Assembly (NCBI GenBank): GCA_035703165.1
Contig: DASSYR010000025.1
Coordinates: 1 to 64,000 of the forward strand
Direction of reading: 5' to 3'
Source of the DNA: AWTP1-9 sp035703165
GTDB taxonomy: Bacteria > Bacteroidota > Bacteroidia > Chitinophagales > Chitinophagaceae
DNA: 64,000 nucleotides
Shown here: in pieces, positions 41,687 through 52,000 of the stretch
Layout: each line of letters opens with the position of its first letter
Numbering within the stretch: position 1 is the stretch's first letter
The notes under the pieces: model-generated
Databases searched by the model: none
Seen by the model: the letters and a program-made list of their open reading frames with translations, nothing else
What the model was told of the DNA's origin: nothing
Position numbers and translations under genes: made by a program

Positions 41687-42013
41687 TTTAAAGTTGCCAG
41701 ATAACCAAATAATTACTTATGTTTGTTATGAATCAATGCAGCAAATTGAAAGGTTAAAATGTCTTACATGAGTTTTAACATTATTTTAATTTCGAGTAAT
41801 CACTCCCTATCAAAGCTTTTAATATCGTCCTTACTAATATCCTTGTTAAAACTTTATATTATTTCCTATTAAAAGCAGAATTACAACTTAGTTGTTTTGA
41901 AGAACTATACTACTGAAATTCATTTTTAAGAGTTTGAAGTCCGCCCTGTTAAAGCCAGTTAGCATCTTACCCCTTTGAAAGTAACAAATTAATTAATTCC
42001 TAAAAGCTTTAAC
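41687..42013. other. Intergenic region upstream of the first SusC gene
   Basis: 327 AT-rich bases with no credible gene. The only symmetrical element is ACAACT-T-AGTTGT at 41883-41895. No exact TAnnTTTG is seen close to the susC ATG; two TTTG words with TA four bases too far upstream (near 41930 and 41970) are not accepted. A terminator for the preceding operon is not evident. Confidence 0.5.
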
Positions 42014-45000
42014 ATGAGAAAATTTCTTACACTTTTGACGGTGTTACTACTGTCATATCCACTGCTGTTTGCACAAAACCGCACGGTGTCTGGTAAAGTA
42101 ACAGATGAGAAAGGAGAGCCGGTTGCATTTGCCAGCGTAAAAATTAAAGGCACCAAAAAAGGAACTGCCGCTGATGCGGGTGGCTTGTTTTCTATCAGTG
42201 TTGATAACGCAAGCGAGGCGGTACTTGTGATTTCTTCTCAGGGATTTGAAACTAAAGAAGTACTTGTTGGCTCTTTAGATTTTTTAAATGTATCTCTTAA
42301 ACAAATTGTGGGTCAATTACAGGAAGTGGTGGTAACAACCGGGTTGGGCATTAAAAGGCAATCACGTGAGGTGGGATATTCAACAGCTTCAATCGGGAGC
42401 AATGAATTAAACCAGGCTAAAGTGCTTAATGCTGCAACAGGTTTAACCGGTAAGGTTTCCGGTTTGCAGATTCAAACAGGAGACAATAGTGTTAACCCCC
42501 AGGTTAGAGTTACTTTAAGAGGTAACAGATCTATTCTGGGAAATAACCAGGCATTAATTGTAGTGGACGGAATCCTCGTTGACAATAATTTTCTTGCGAG
42601 AATGAACCCCAATGACATTGAAAATATTAATATACTCAAAGGTGCGTCTGCTTCGGCAATTTATGGTTCAGAAGCATCTAATGGTGTATTTGTAATAACT
42701 ACAAGAAAAGGTACGAGAGCTAAACCAAGAATACAATTTAGCAGCACGGCACAATTAGAAACGGTATCTTATTTGCCTAAATTACAAGATCGTTTTGGTA
42801 GTTATGGAGGCGAAAGTTTTAACCAACTCCTCGGTATAATATTTCCGGAGGATCCTTTTAAAATTTATTTTCCCTACGAAAATCAGAGTTATGGGCCCGA
42901 ATACAATGGACAATTAGTGCCTTTAGGTGGGCCTGTTACCATTTTTAGACCTGATGGAACAAGCTTTGATTCCACACGCTATGTTCCTTACTCAGCGGTT
43001 AAAAATGGCAAACGCAAATTTTTTGATAAGGGGCTGACTTTACAAAACAACGTGTCATTTTCATCAGGCGATGCCAACAGTAGTTTTTACTTTAGTTTTC
43101 AAAATGTGAGAGTAGAGGGTGTGGTTCCTGGTGATAAATCAAACAGAAATACCCTTCGTTTAAACGGCAGCCGTGAATACGGACGTTTCAAAATTGATTT
43201 TAATACAAGTTATTCCTTAGAAAAAATTGATCAGGCGGGTGGCTCTTACTTCCAAAACAGACCGGTTTATTGGACCGTTATTAACGCCCCTCAGCACGTA
43301 AACCTGCGTGATTTTAAGAACTGGAAAACAGACCCATTTGCCAGTCCCGACGGATATTTTAATGCCTACTATGGAAACCCATGGTGGCAGATAAGTGAAG
43401 CAAGAAACGTAGATAAAAGTAATTTTTTTGTGGGTAATGTAAAATTTACCCTGGATATTACCGACTGGTTGAGTGCTTCTTATAACGTGGGCTACACCCG
43501 AAGAGATCGTTCTTTTAAAGGAACACAAAACGGATATGATTTTGCAGACTGGGCTGAACACGATCCATGGGAAGCCGGTGCAATTCCCTCCTCAGTTAAA
43601 ATACTCTATCCAAGCTTAAATGAATTTTTATCCCAGGAGGATAGAATTAACGGTGATGCCTTCATTACAGCGAATAAGAATTTTGGCGACTTTTCAACAA
43701 AACTTGTGCTGGGTAACACTATATGGAAAAGAAAGATAACTTCCATAAGCGATGCCACCTCTACACTGGTATTTCCGGGTTTATTTAATATTAATTATAG
43801 ACAAGGCGAGCCCACAGTCGGGCAGTTTATTCAGGAGCAGGGTTTGATAGGAGCATTTGCCGATGCAACTATTGGATATAAGGATTTTCTATTTCTTCAT
43901 GCTTCAGGAAGAAATGACTGGACATCAAAACTTGCCGAATCCAACCGGTCTTTCTTTTATCCGGGAGTAGATGCTGCCTTTGTATTTACTGATGGTATTA
44001 ATGCATTAAAAAATAATAAAATTTTAAATTATGGTAAAGTAAGAATAGGTTATGCAAAAGTGGGACAAGTTAGTGTAGATCCCTATTCGCTTGAAAATGT
44101 AGCGGTATCTGGTGCAGGATTTCCTTTTGGTGCACAGGCAGGTTTTACATTGTCTAACCAGTTTAACAATCCCGGCCTTGAGCCTGAGTTTACAAAAGAG
44201 GCAGAAGTTGGTATAGAACTGGGGTTTTTAAAAAACCGGATTAATTTTAGCGCAACTTATTACGACGCAAAAACAACAAATCAAACCATACCAGCACAAA
44301 TATCTTCGGCAACGGGTTATACTTCTTCTGTAATTAACCTGGGTTCAATGACTAACAAAGGGGTAGAATTGGATCTTAAATTAACACCGTTTTTAAATCT
44401 CGGCCCGGTAAAATGGAATGTTGGTGCAAATTACGCTTACAACAAAAATAAAGTGGGTGATGATTTAGGAGGTGAGATTAGTTTAGGTAATTCTGTTTTT
44501 GCTATACCTGGTAAGGCTTATCCGTATATTAAAGAGTCAGATTGGAATCGTTCTCCCGATGGAAGAATTATTGTTGATAGAAATACCGGATTTCCCAGTA
44601 AAGCCAGCGCTTTGGTTGGGTTTGGTACTACCATACCTCCCCACAGGATAGGAATTACTACATCTTTTGTATATAAATCTCTTACGCTTAATGCAGTATT
44701 TGATGCACGTTTAGGAGCTGTAATTTATAATAATATTGGTACCTCGCTTGATTTTACAGGTATTTCCTGGTATTCCGCACAAACTGGCCGTCAGCCGTTT
44801 GTTATTCCGAATTCAGTAGTAGATGATGGTACCGGTAAGTATGTAACAAATACAGATATAGCTACTATAGATGCTAACTGGCGTTTTTGGGCCAATACCT
44901 GGAACGCAGTAGGCTCCAATTATGTAAACAGCTCTGATTTTTGGAAAGTGAGAGAAATATCATTGACGTATGATTTTTCAAAAAAATTATTAAGCAAGCT

Positions 45001-45187
45001 AAAAATAGTTCAGGCCGCTTCTTTTACGCTGTCTGGCAGAAATCTTTTTATGATCAGGGCTAAAGATAACGTATGGACCGACCCCGAGTTTTCAAATGCG
45101 GGAACCGGAAACGCAGTTGGGTTAACCAACATATTCCAAACTCCGCCAACACGTTTATTTGGAGCCACACTAAATGTTACCTTTTAA
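42014..45187 (+). CDS. SusC/RagA-family TonB-linked outer-membrane receptor 1
   Basis: TonB-dependent transporter that imports a nutrient with its SusD lid. 1057 residues: signal peptide (about 1-20, ...LLFAQ), a carboxypeptidase-regulatory-like domain (about 22-95, NRTVSGKVTDEKGEPVAFASVKIKG), a TonB-box region QEVVVTTGLGIKR, a plug domain (VSGLQIQTGDNSVNPQVRVTLRGNRSILGNNQALIVVDGILVDN, ASAIYGSEASNGVFVITTRKG), and a 22-stranded barrel ending TLNVTF. Substrate unknown. It is followed 22 bases later by its susD partner. Its N-terminal 110 residues are close to those of the second SusC (49030). Confidence 0.95.
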   Translation: MRKFLTLLTVLLLSYPLLFAQNRTVSGKVTDEKGEPVAFASVKIKGTKKGTAADAGGLFSISVDNASEAVLVISSQGFETKEVLVGSLDFLNVSLKQIVGQLQEVVVTTGLGIKRQSREVGYSTASIGSNELNQAKVLNAATGLTGKVSGLQIQTGDNSVNPQVRVTLRGNRSILGNNQALIVVDGILVDNNFLARMNPNDIENINILKGASASAIYGSEASNGVFVITTRKGTRAKPRIQFSSTAQLETVSYLPKLQDRFGSYGGESFNQLLGIIFPEDPFKIYFPYENQSYGPEYNGQLVPLGGPVTIFRPDGTSFDSTRYVPYSAVKNGKRKFFDKGLTLQNNVSFSSGDANSSFYFSFQNVRVEGVVPGDKSNRNTLRLNGSREYGRFKIDFNTSYSLEKIDQAGGSYFQNRPVYWTVINAPQHVNLRDFKNWKTDPFASPDGYFNAYYGNPWWQISEARNVDKSNFFVGNVKFTLDITDWLSASYNVGYTRRDRSFKGTQNGYDFADWAEHDPWEAGAIPSSVKILYPSLNEFLSQEDRINGDAFITANKNFGDFSTKLVLGNTIWKRKITSISDATSTLVFPGLFNINYRQGEPTVGQFIQEQGLIGAFADATIGYKDFLFLHASGRNDWTSKLAESNRSFFYPGVDAAFVFTDGINALKNNKILNYGKVRIGYAKVGQVSVDPYSLENVAVSGAGFPFGAQAGFTLSNQFNNPGLEPEFTKEAEVGIELGFLKNRINFSATYYDAKTTNQTIPAQISSATGYTSSVINLGSMTNKGVELDLKLTPFLNLGPVKWNVGANYAYNKNKVGDDLGGEISLGNSVFAIPGKAYPYIKESDWNRSPDGRIIVDRNTGFPSKASALVGFGTTIPPHRIGITTSFVYKSLTLNAVFDARLGAVIYNNIGTSLDFTGISWYSAQTGRQPFVIPNSVVDDGTGKYVTNTDIATIDANWRFWANTWNAVGSNYVNSSDFWKVREISLTYDFSKKLLSKLKIVQAASFTLSGRNLFMIRAKDNVWTDPEFSNAGTGNAVGLTNIFQTPPTRLFGATLNVTF

Positions 45188-45209
45188 CTTAACAACTAAA
45201 GAGTAAAAT

Positions 45210-46772
45210 ATGAAACTGTTAATTAAAAATATTCTATCAATAAGCTTGTTTACGGTAGTAATTACTTCCTGCAAAAAACAAGTACTTGATATCAATACAG
45301 ACCCCAATAACCCCACAACAAGCTCTGCAACGCCGGGACTTGTTTTGCCAAGCGCATTGAGAAATTTGGCTATAACATACAATGCTCCTACTATCGGTAA
45401 CAATCAGTTTGCATTTGCCGGAATTTGGTTAGGACATATTGGTTATAGTGGCAACTATGCTATTTCAACAGAAAACCTCAGCTATGCGCTTACCAATAAT
45501 TTTGCAGCAGGTTTATGGGCCAATTTATATGATAATAATAATGATTTTGATTTTATATATCAAAAAGGCAAAACACAGGGAAATCCTTTTTTTGAAGGAA
45601 TAGGGTTATTAATGAAAGTTTATAACTTCCAAACCTTGGTTGATAATTATAATAATGTTCCTTATTCCACAGCTTTGCAGGGAACCGTTTACAGTAAACC
45701 CACTTACGATAATGGTAAAGCGGTGTATGATGATTTAGCCAAGCAAATAGATGCAGCTGTTGCGTTATTTAAAACGTCTGTTGCAGGCACAATTACCGGC
45801 GATATTATGTTTGGTGGCGATCCTTCCAAGTGGATAAAATTTGCTAATACCGTTAAGTTAAGATTGTTACTCAGGCAGAGTGAATTGCCTGACAGGCAGG
45901 CTTATATTGCTACCGAGATTGCAAAAATTGAAGGAGGATATGTAGATGCAGATGTAAAGATTAACCCCGGCTATCTAAACTCAGATGGTAAACAAAACCC
46001 CTTATGGGCCTCTAACTTTAACACAGCTGGAACTTATACACAAGATTTCTTTCGGGCAGCTCAGTATAGTATAGATTTCTTTATAGCGCATAATGATACT
46101 ATCCGGATGAAACGGATTTATACCGGAGTAGGCAAGGATAATAAAGACGCTATGAAATCGTATTATCCTAACAGTATGTATCAGGGTAACTACTTTGGCG
46201 ATCAGGGGTTAACCAATTCCAAAACGTCCGGATTTGGATATGGGGTCTTAAGATCTTTTGACCAGGGATCAATAATAATGACTGCAGCCGAAAGCTATTT
46301 CTTACAGGCGGAAGCCGTAGTAAGAGGTTGGATTCCCGGTGATGCTAAGGCACTGTACGAAAGTGGAGTAACAGCCTCACACGTTACGTTAGATGCGGGA
46401 TTATTAATTCGTAATGTTGCCAATACCGCCGATTCAGTTAAACTTACTCCGGCTCAAACAGCGGCTCTTTATTACAGCCAACCCGGGGATAAAGAAGTTA
46501 ACTGGGATGCAACAACATCAACCGCTGAAGAAATAGCCATTATAATCAGGCAAAAATGGGTGGCGCTTGCACTTACAAATGAAGCCGAAGCGTTTAATGA
46601 TTATCGCCGTTTAAAATTACCGGCAGATATTCCATTATCACTAAGTCCTTTTTCAACAGGAAAATTTCCTCAGCGCTTGTTATACCCTCAAAGAGAGTAT
46701 GAAGTAAATTCTGAAAATGTACTTCAGCAAGGTACTATTAAGCCAGAGGATAAAGTGTGGTGGATTAAATAA
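45210..46772 (+). CDS. SusD/RagB-family lipoprotein 1 (SusD-like 2 type)
   Basis: Surface lipoprotein that caps its SusC barrel and binds the nutrient. 520 residues; lipobox ITSC with Cys21. Pattern: LDINTDPNNPTTSSATPGLVLPSALRNLA, GNPFFEGIGLLMKVYNFQTLVDNYNNVPYS, AAESYFLQAEAVVRGWI, IIIRQKWVALALTNEAEAFNDYRRL, KFPQRLLYPQREYEVNSENV. This is the SusD-like 2 subfamily (RagB/DUF-type), often associated with peptide or other non-starch substrates. It lies between SusC 1 and the DUF1735-like lipoprotein with close spacing, so the three form an operon. Confidence 0.94.
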   Translation: MKLLIKNILSISLFTVVITSCKKQVLDINTDPNNPTTSSATPGLVLPSALRNLAITYNAPTIGNNQFAFAGIWLGHIGYSGNYAISTENLSYALTNNFAAGLWANLYDNNNDFDFIYQKGKTQGNPFFEGIGLLMKVYNFQTLVDNYNNVPYSTALQGTVYSKPTYDNGKAVYDDLAKQIDAAVALFKTSVAGTITGDIMFGGDPSKWIKFANTVKLRLLLRQSELPDRQAYIATEIAKIEGGYVDADVKINPGYLNSDGKQNPLWASNFNTAGTYTQDFFRAAQYSIDFFIAHNDTIRMKRIYTGVGKDNKDAMKSYYPNSMYQGNYFGDQGLTNSKTSGFGYGVLRSFDQGSIIMTAAESYFLQAEAVVRGWIPGDAKALYESGVTASHVTLDAGLLIRNVANTADSVKLTPAQTAALYYSQPGDKEVNWDATTSTAEEIAIIIRQKWVALALTNEAEAFNDYRRLKLPADIPLSLSPFSTGKFPQRLLYPQREYEVNSENVLQQGTIKPEDKVWWIK

Positions 46773-46810
46773 TTGAATTCGTTCAAAATTTTAAATAAAA
46801 GATATTTAAC

Positions 46811-47713
46811 ATGAAAAATAAAATATTCAAATACATTTCCCATTCTGCCGTGGCTTTTACAGTATTGTTTTTTGCAAGCTGTGTAAAGAAAAATGAAAAA
46901 ACTTTTACCGATTTTTCGGATCTGACCGATATGGTAATTTTGCAGAATTCCGGGTTGGCTAATTTTAGCGGTTACGCCAATGTTGTTATTACCCCAAGCT
47001 CGCCAGACACAATTCGCCTGGATATTTATGCAGGGTTGGCCTCTGTTTACACAGGTTCTTCTGATATTACTGTAACCCTTGCTATAGATGATGCCAAGCG
47101 TACAGCGTATAATACCGCTAATAATACTAATTACAATGCTTTTACATCCAATATGTTTAAGCTTTTAAGTAATTCGGTTGTAATAAAGGCAGGACAACGT
47201 TATGCTAAAACAACGTTAGAAATTTATAAAGATAGTGTGGATCTGTCAGAAAGCTGGATGGTGCCCATTTCTATTACAGATGCTTCAGGAAAGAAACTAT
47301 CGTCTAATCAAAATACATTGTATTTCCACGTTATTGGTAATCCACTAGCCGGTGACTACACATGGGATTTTTATCGCTGGAATAACGGTACCGGAACGGG
47401 CACACAAACCGGGTCATTTTCCGGGGAAGTGGCATCCTTCCTTCCGGTATCGGCTACTACAATTGAGGTACAAAGCGGTTATTTTATCGGACCAAGTTAC
47501 CAGTTATCATTTGATTTCAACGGAGGAGTTTACAGTAACTTTAAAGTTATTATGAAGCCAGAGGATGTGCAAGCATTATTAGCTAATGATGTTAGTATAG
47601 TTGACGGACCTAATATTTTATTGGCCGATCCCATTGCCGGGCATTTTACATTCCAATATATAGTATGGAATGGCTCAGCAAACCGATACCTGATAGATGA
47701 TTATTACAAATAA
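46811..47713 (+). CDS. DUF1735-like surface lipoprotein
   Basis: 300-residue lipoprotein, lipobox FFASC with Cys24. The N-terminal domain (about 60-170) resembles the BT_3987/DUF1735 domain found after SusD in polysaccharide-utilisation loci (ITVTLAIDDAKRTAYNTANNTNYNAFTSNMFKLLSNSVVIKAGQRYAKTTLEIYKDSVDLSESWMVPISITDASG). The C-terminal half (GDYTWDFYRWNNGTGTGTQTG...) is Gly/Thr/Tyr-rich and of unknown fold. Such proteins may bind extracellular ligands as accessory proteins of the uptake complex. It is followed by a strong terminator. Confidence 0.82.
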   Translation: MKNKIFKYISHSAVAFTVLFFASCVKKNEKTFTDFSDLTDMVILQNSGLANFSGYANVVITPSSPDTIRLDIYAGLASVYTGSSDITVTLAIDDAKRTAYNTANNTNYNAFTSNMFKLLSNSVVIKAGQRYAKTTLEIYKDSVDLSESWMVPISITDASGKKLSSNQNTLYFHVIGNPLAGDYTWDFYRWNNGTGTGTQTGSFSGEVASFLPVSATTIEVQSGYFIGPSYQLSFDFNGGVYSNFKVIMKPEDVQALLANDVSIVDGPNILLADPIAGHFTFQYIVWNGSANRYLIDDYYK

Positions 47714-47733
47714 CATTTCGTTTAAATTCTTTA

Positions 47734-47766
47734 AAGCTATCCCGGTAAAAGGGATAGCTTTTTTTT
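47734..47766 (+). terminator. Intrinsic terminator after the first SusC/SusD operon
   Basis: Arms AAGCTATCCC and GGGATAGCTT, seven-base loop, then eight T residues. It closes the 42014-47713 operon and separates it from the next gene. Confidence 0.88.
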
Positions 47767-47777
47767 AATCATTTGCT

Positions 47778-48512
47778 ATGAAAAAAAATATTTTCATCGT
47801 TTTTATAATTATTTATCTTACCACAAAAGCACAGGAACAGAACGTTAATCTCCTGTCAGTTCAAAACGATATTCAAAACTATTTTGCGGCAGGCACTCAA
47901 AAAACAATTGCTGTATCTGCTCTCACTATTTTTTCTACCAAAGAAAATACCGTAGGTAGCCGATATTTTTTTAATAAATGGGTTACCGGTAAATTAATAA
48001 ATACAAAAAATGGTGCGGTTAATTGTAATGGTTATTTTTTTGATTACGATAAAATAGCACACAAAATTGTAGCCACGCTGGACAAAAATATTGTTATAGA
48101 GTTAGAAGACAGCAGCATACAAGTGCTTGAATTATTTCCTGATTCTTTAAACCAGCCAATTGTTTTTGAAAAGGTTCCGTTAATTGGCAATCATTTTTTA
48201 ATACGGATAGCTAAACCAGGCAATAAATATACACTGTACAAATCTGTAAACACTAAATTTAAAAAAGCAGATTACCAGACAAATGGTTTAATAGCAACAG
48301 GTAAAAACTACGACGAATTTGTAGATAAAGCGGAATATTTTGTTGTAATGCCCGGAAAAAATACTTTTGAAAAAGTAAGTCTCAGCTATAAGAGCATTAA
48401 AAAAGTTTTTAAAGAGGATAAGGAGAGTTGCGAGAGATTTACTTCTTTACACGGTAATGATAATTTAAATGAAGCTTATTTGATAAAATTGGTTAATTAC
48501 TTGAATTCATAA
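47778..48512 (+). CDS. Hypothetical exported protein, 244 residues
   Basis: Not recognised. Signal peptide MKKNIFIVFIIIYLTTKA then a soluble mixed alpha/beta protein: GTQKTIAVSALTIFSTKENTVGSRYFFNKWVTGKLINTKNGAVNCNGYFFDYDK and later YTLYKSVNTKFKKADYQTNG, KNYDEFVDKAEYFVVMPGKNTFEKVSLSYKSIKKVFKED. It has few cysteines and no lipobox, so it is probably periplasmic or secreted. It starts just after the SusC/SusD operon terminator and lies between the two uptake loci. Similar proteins in Chitinophagaceae are familiar to me without a known function. Confidence 0.75.
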   Translation: MKKNIFIVFIIIYLTTKAQEQNVNLLSVQNDIQNYFAAGTQKTIAVSALTIFSTKENTVGSRYFFNKWVTGKLINTKNGAVNCNGYFFDYDKIAHKIVATLDKNIVIELEDSSIQVLELFPDSLNQPIVFEKVPLIGNHFLIRIAKPGNKYTLYKSVNTKFKKADYQTNGLIATGKNYDEFVDKAEYFVVMPGKNTFEKVSLSYKSIKKVFKEDKESCERFTSLHGNDNLNEAYLIKLVNYLNS

Positions 48513-49029
48513 CGATACCTATCGGGTTTACGACTGATTGTAAAATTCGGCAATCTTTTTAATAATTTGTTTTATAAGATACTACATATTGATATTCATA
48601 TTCTTTACAATTAATCAGTCTCTTTAATTGCACAATAGCTTATACGTAGGTTATTTTTTTGATAGAAGAGGTAAGAAGACTTAAGTTATGTTTTATCTTT
48701 TCCGGCGGTTATATATTAATAATAATTTATATATATTTAAATTAAACTTAGGCTGTAGATTTCAGTTATATTAATATTTTTTTTAATTTATTTTTTATTA
48801 AAAAACAAAATATTAATTGCAAATTCAGTATGCAAATGTGTGGCGGTCCTGAGTTATCTTCTTTTTTACGACACTTGTTCATTTTAGCATAAATTTTTTT
48901 TTGTTGGTGCACGCAGCAATTTAAGTGACTACTGTGTCTAAAAGTGAACTTTAACTTTTTTTTAAAAAAATTAATAGTTAGCCTATATTTGGCGACAAAT
49001 CACTTTGTTGTATTAATAAATACCGTAAT
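48513..49029. other. Intergenic region upstream of the second SusC gene
   Basis: 517 bases, the longest gene-free stretch in the window, very AT-rich (notably near 48700-48830). It holds a weak 5-bp hairpin followed by T residues at 48536-48560 (possible terminator for the preceding gene) and an exact TATATTTG -7 element at 48984-48991. I see no open frame of interest on either strand. Confidence 0.55.
48984..48991 (+). promoter_or_regulatory. Putative -7 element (TATATTTG) of the second SusC operon
   Basis: Exact TAnnTTTG, 38 bases before the ATG at 49030. A poly-T tract lies at the -33 position instead of TTTG. Confidence 0.5.
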
Positions 49030-52000
49030 ATGAAAAAACTACTAATGCTTATGACAGTGCTACTACTGTCGCTCACGGTTTTGTTTGCGCAAAACCGAAC
49101 TATTTCCGGGAAAATAGTAAGTGAAAAAGGGGACCCGGTGCCTTTTGCAACTGTAAAGGTTAAGGGCTCAAAAAAAGGAGTTGCCGCTGATGCCGGTGGT
49201 TTGTTTACGATTGCAGTAAACAAAGCCGGAGAAATTATTTTGAGTTTTTCCTCTCAAGGTTTTGAGGAAAAAGAAGTATCTGTTGGCAACGATGCTTTTC
49301 TTGAAGTTTCGCTAAAATCAACCGGTGAGTTGCAAGAGGTTGTGGTTACAACAGCTTTGGGTATCAAGAGGAGTAAAAACAAACTCCCTTTTGCTGCACA
49401 AGTCGTTGGTGGCGATGATGTAAGTAAAGCCAGAACTTCAAATTTCATTAATAATTTGTCCGGTAAAGTAGCAGGTTTAAGCATCACTGCTCCTAATACC
49501 TTGGGTGGTTCTACAAACGTAACGTTAAGGGGTAATAGAACACTAAATACCAGCAATCAGGCTCTATTTGTTGTGGACGGTGTTCCTTATGATAATACGG
49601 CTGTTGCTTCAAATAATCAAAGAAGGGGCCGCGGTGGTTACGATTACGGTAACGCTGCTGCTGACATTAACCCCGATGACATCGAGTCAATTACTGTGTT
49701 AAAGGGACCTGCCGCCAGCGCCCTTTATGGTTCTAGAGGTTTTAACGGTGTAATCGTTGTTACAACCAAAAAGGGTACAACCCGTAAAGGTTTAGGAGTA
49801 ACTATCAACACTGGTGTTTCGTTATTGTCTGCTGACAAGAAAACCCTGCCTAAATACCAAAAGCAATATGGCGGTGGTTACGGTTCTTACTATGAAGATC
49901 CAGATTACTTTTTTCTTTATAGGGATCCTAATAATGGCTTCATGAAAGCTTTTCAAACCGACCCTCAGGGAAATATTATAAGCTGGGATCCTGAGGGGAG
50001 ATTAGTTGTCCCCACCAGTGAAGACGCTTCTTATGGGGCTCCTTTTGATCCCAGTAAACTAGTTTATTTTTGGGATGCTTTTGATCCTACTTCTCCCAAT
50101 TACCTTAAACCAAGACCTTGGGTTGCCGCAGCACACGACCCTACGGATTTCTTGGAATCTCCTATTAACTTTAATAATAGTGTTTTTATTGAAGGTGGAA
50201 GTGATAAAGCAAATTTCAAATTAGGTTATACCAGGAACGATGATAAAGGGATTTTACCAAACAGCAAGATTACTAAAGATAATTTAGCTTTTTCGGCCAA
50301 TCATAAATTAACTGACAGGCTTTCTGCGGGCGCATCATTAAACTATACAAAAACTACAGGATTGGGACGCTATGGTACGGGTTATGATGATAAGAACCCG
50401 TTCTCCAGTTTCCGTCAATGGTGGCAGGTGAATAACGATGTGTTCGAGTTAAGGGATGCTTATTTACGCACAAAACAAAATATTACCTGGAACTGGGCGG
50501 ATCCTACAGATTTGGCGCCAATCTATTGGGATAATGTTTATTTTACCCGTTACGAGAATTACGAAACTGATAGCCGTAACCGTTATTTTGGAAACATCAA
50601 CGTAAACTATAAAATCAATGACTGGTTGAATGCGATGGTACGTGTCAATATCGACCAGTATGATGAAGTACAGGAAGAACGTGTTGCTATTGGTAGTGTA
50701 GCAGTTTCTGGTTATTCCCGTGCTAACAGAAATAGAAAAGAAGTTAACTATGATGGCTTACTAAATTTTGATAAAGACATTGCAAAAAATCTTAACCTGA
50801 AAGCGCTTGCAGGGATTAATATCAGAACTGAGCGGTTGTCAACTGTTTTTGCAGCAACTAATGGTGGATTGGTATTGCCCAAATTATATTCCTTATCTAA
50901 TTCAGCGAATCCAATTAACCCACCAACTGAGTTCTTAGCCAATAAAAGAGTTGAGGGCATTTTTGCAGGGGTGACATTAACTTATAAAGACTTTTTAACT
51001 CTTGATCTCACCGAAAGAAGAGATAAATCTTCTACTTTGCCCTCAGATAAAAATTCTTACTTATACCCATCAGTTTCAGGAGGCTTTATTTTCTCAAACT
51101 TATTGAAGAATGTTGGGTGGCTTTCTTATGGTAAATTAAGAAGTAACTATGCGGAGGTTAGAAACGACGCTCCTTTCTACCAAGTTAGGAATTCTTATAC
51201 ATTTGTTCCGGCTTTTGGTACAGAAATCCTTTATGCAGCGCCTGCTTCAGCCGCAAACCCTAAATTGAAACCAGAAAATAATAAATCATGGGAAATCGGT
51301 CTGGAAGCAAGCTTCTTAAAAAACAGAATAGGATTTGATATTACTTATTATGAGTCAAAAATTGAAGATCAAATCGTGCCTGTAACAGTTTCCAGGGCTA
51401 CTGGTTATAACAGCACTATCAGAAATGCTGGTTTGATTCAGAATAAGGGTATTGAATTATCAATTAATGCTACACCAGTTAAAATTAAAAACTTTAGTTG
51501 GGATTTTACTTTAAACTGGACGAGAAACAGGAACAAAGTAGTTGAGCTCTTTAAAGATGAAACTGGAAATGAAATTCTGGAATATATAATAGCCGATTAT
51601 CAGGGTGGTGTAACCACTACGGCAACCGTTGGTCAACCATACGGTGTAATAAAGGGTAAAGACTTTGTTTACTTCGGAGACCCTAATTATGAAAAGAGGG
51701 ATCCTGCCATGCGTATTGTGGGAACTAACGGAAGATATTTACAAACAACTGCTTCTAACTTTATTATTGGCGATCCCAATCCTGATTGGATTGGTGGTAT
51801 TTCAAACACTTTAAAATATAAAAATTTCAGCCTAAGCTTCTTAATTGACGTTAAGCAGGGTGGCGACGTATTCTCCTTAGATATGTACTACGGGTTGGCT
51901 ACAGGTTTATACCCTGAAACTGCTGGGCTAAACGATTTGGGTAATCCATTACGTAATTCTAATGCTCAGGGAGGTGGTATCATTCGTCCCGGTGTTGATG

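Noticed and set aside
41925..41985. TTTG words near 41930 and 41970 as -7 elements of the first SusC
   Set aside because: TA is four bases, not two, before TTTG in both, so they do not fit TAnnTTTG.
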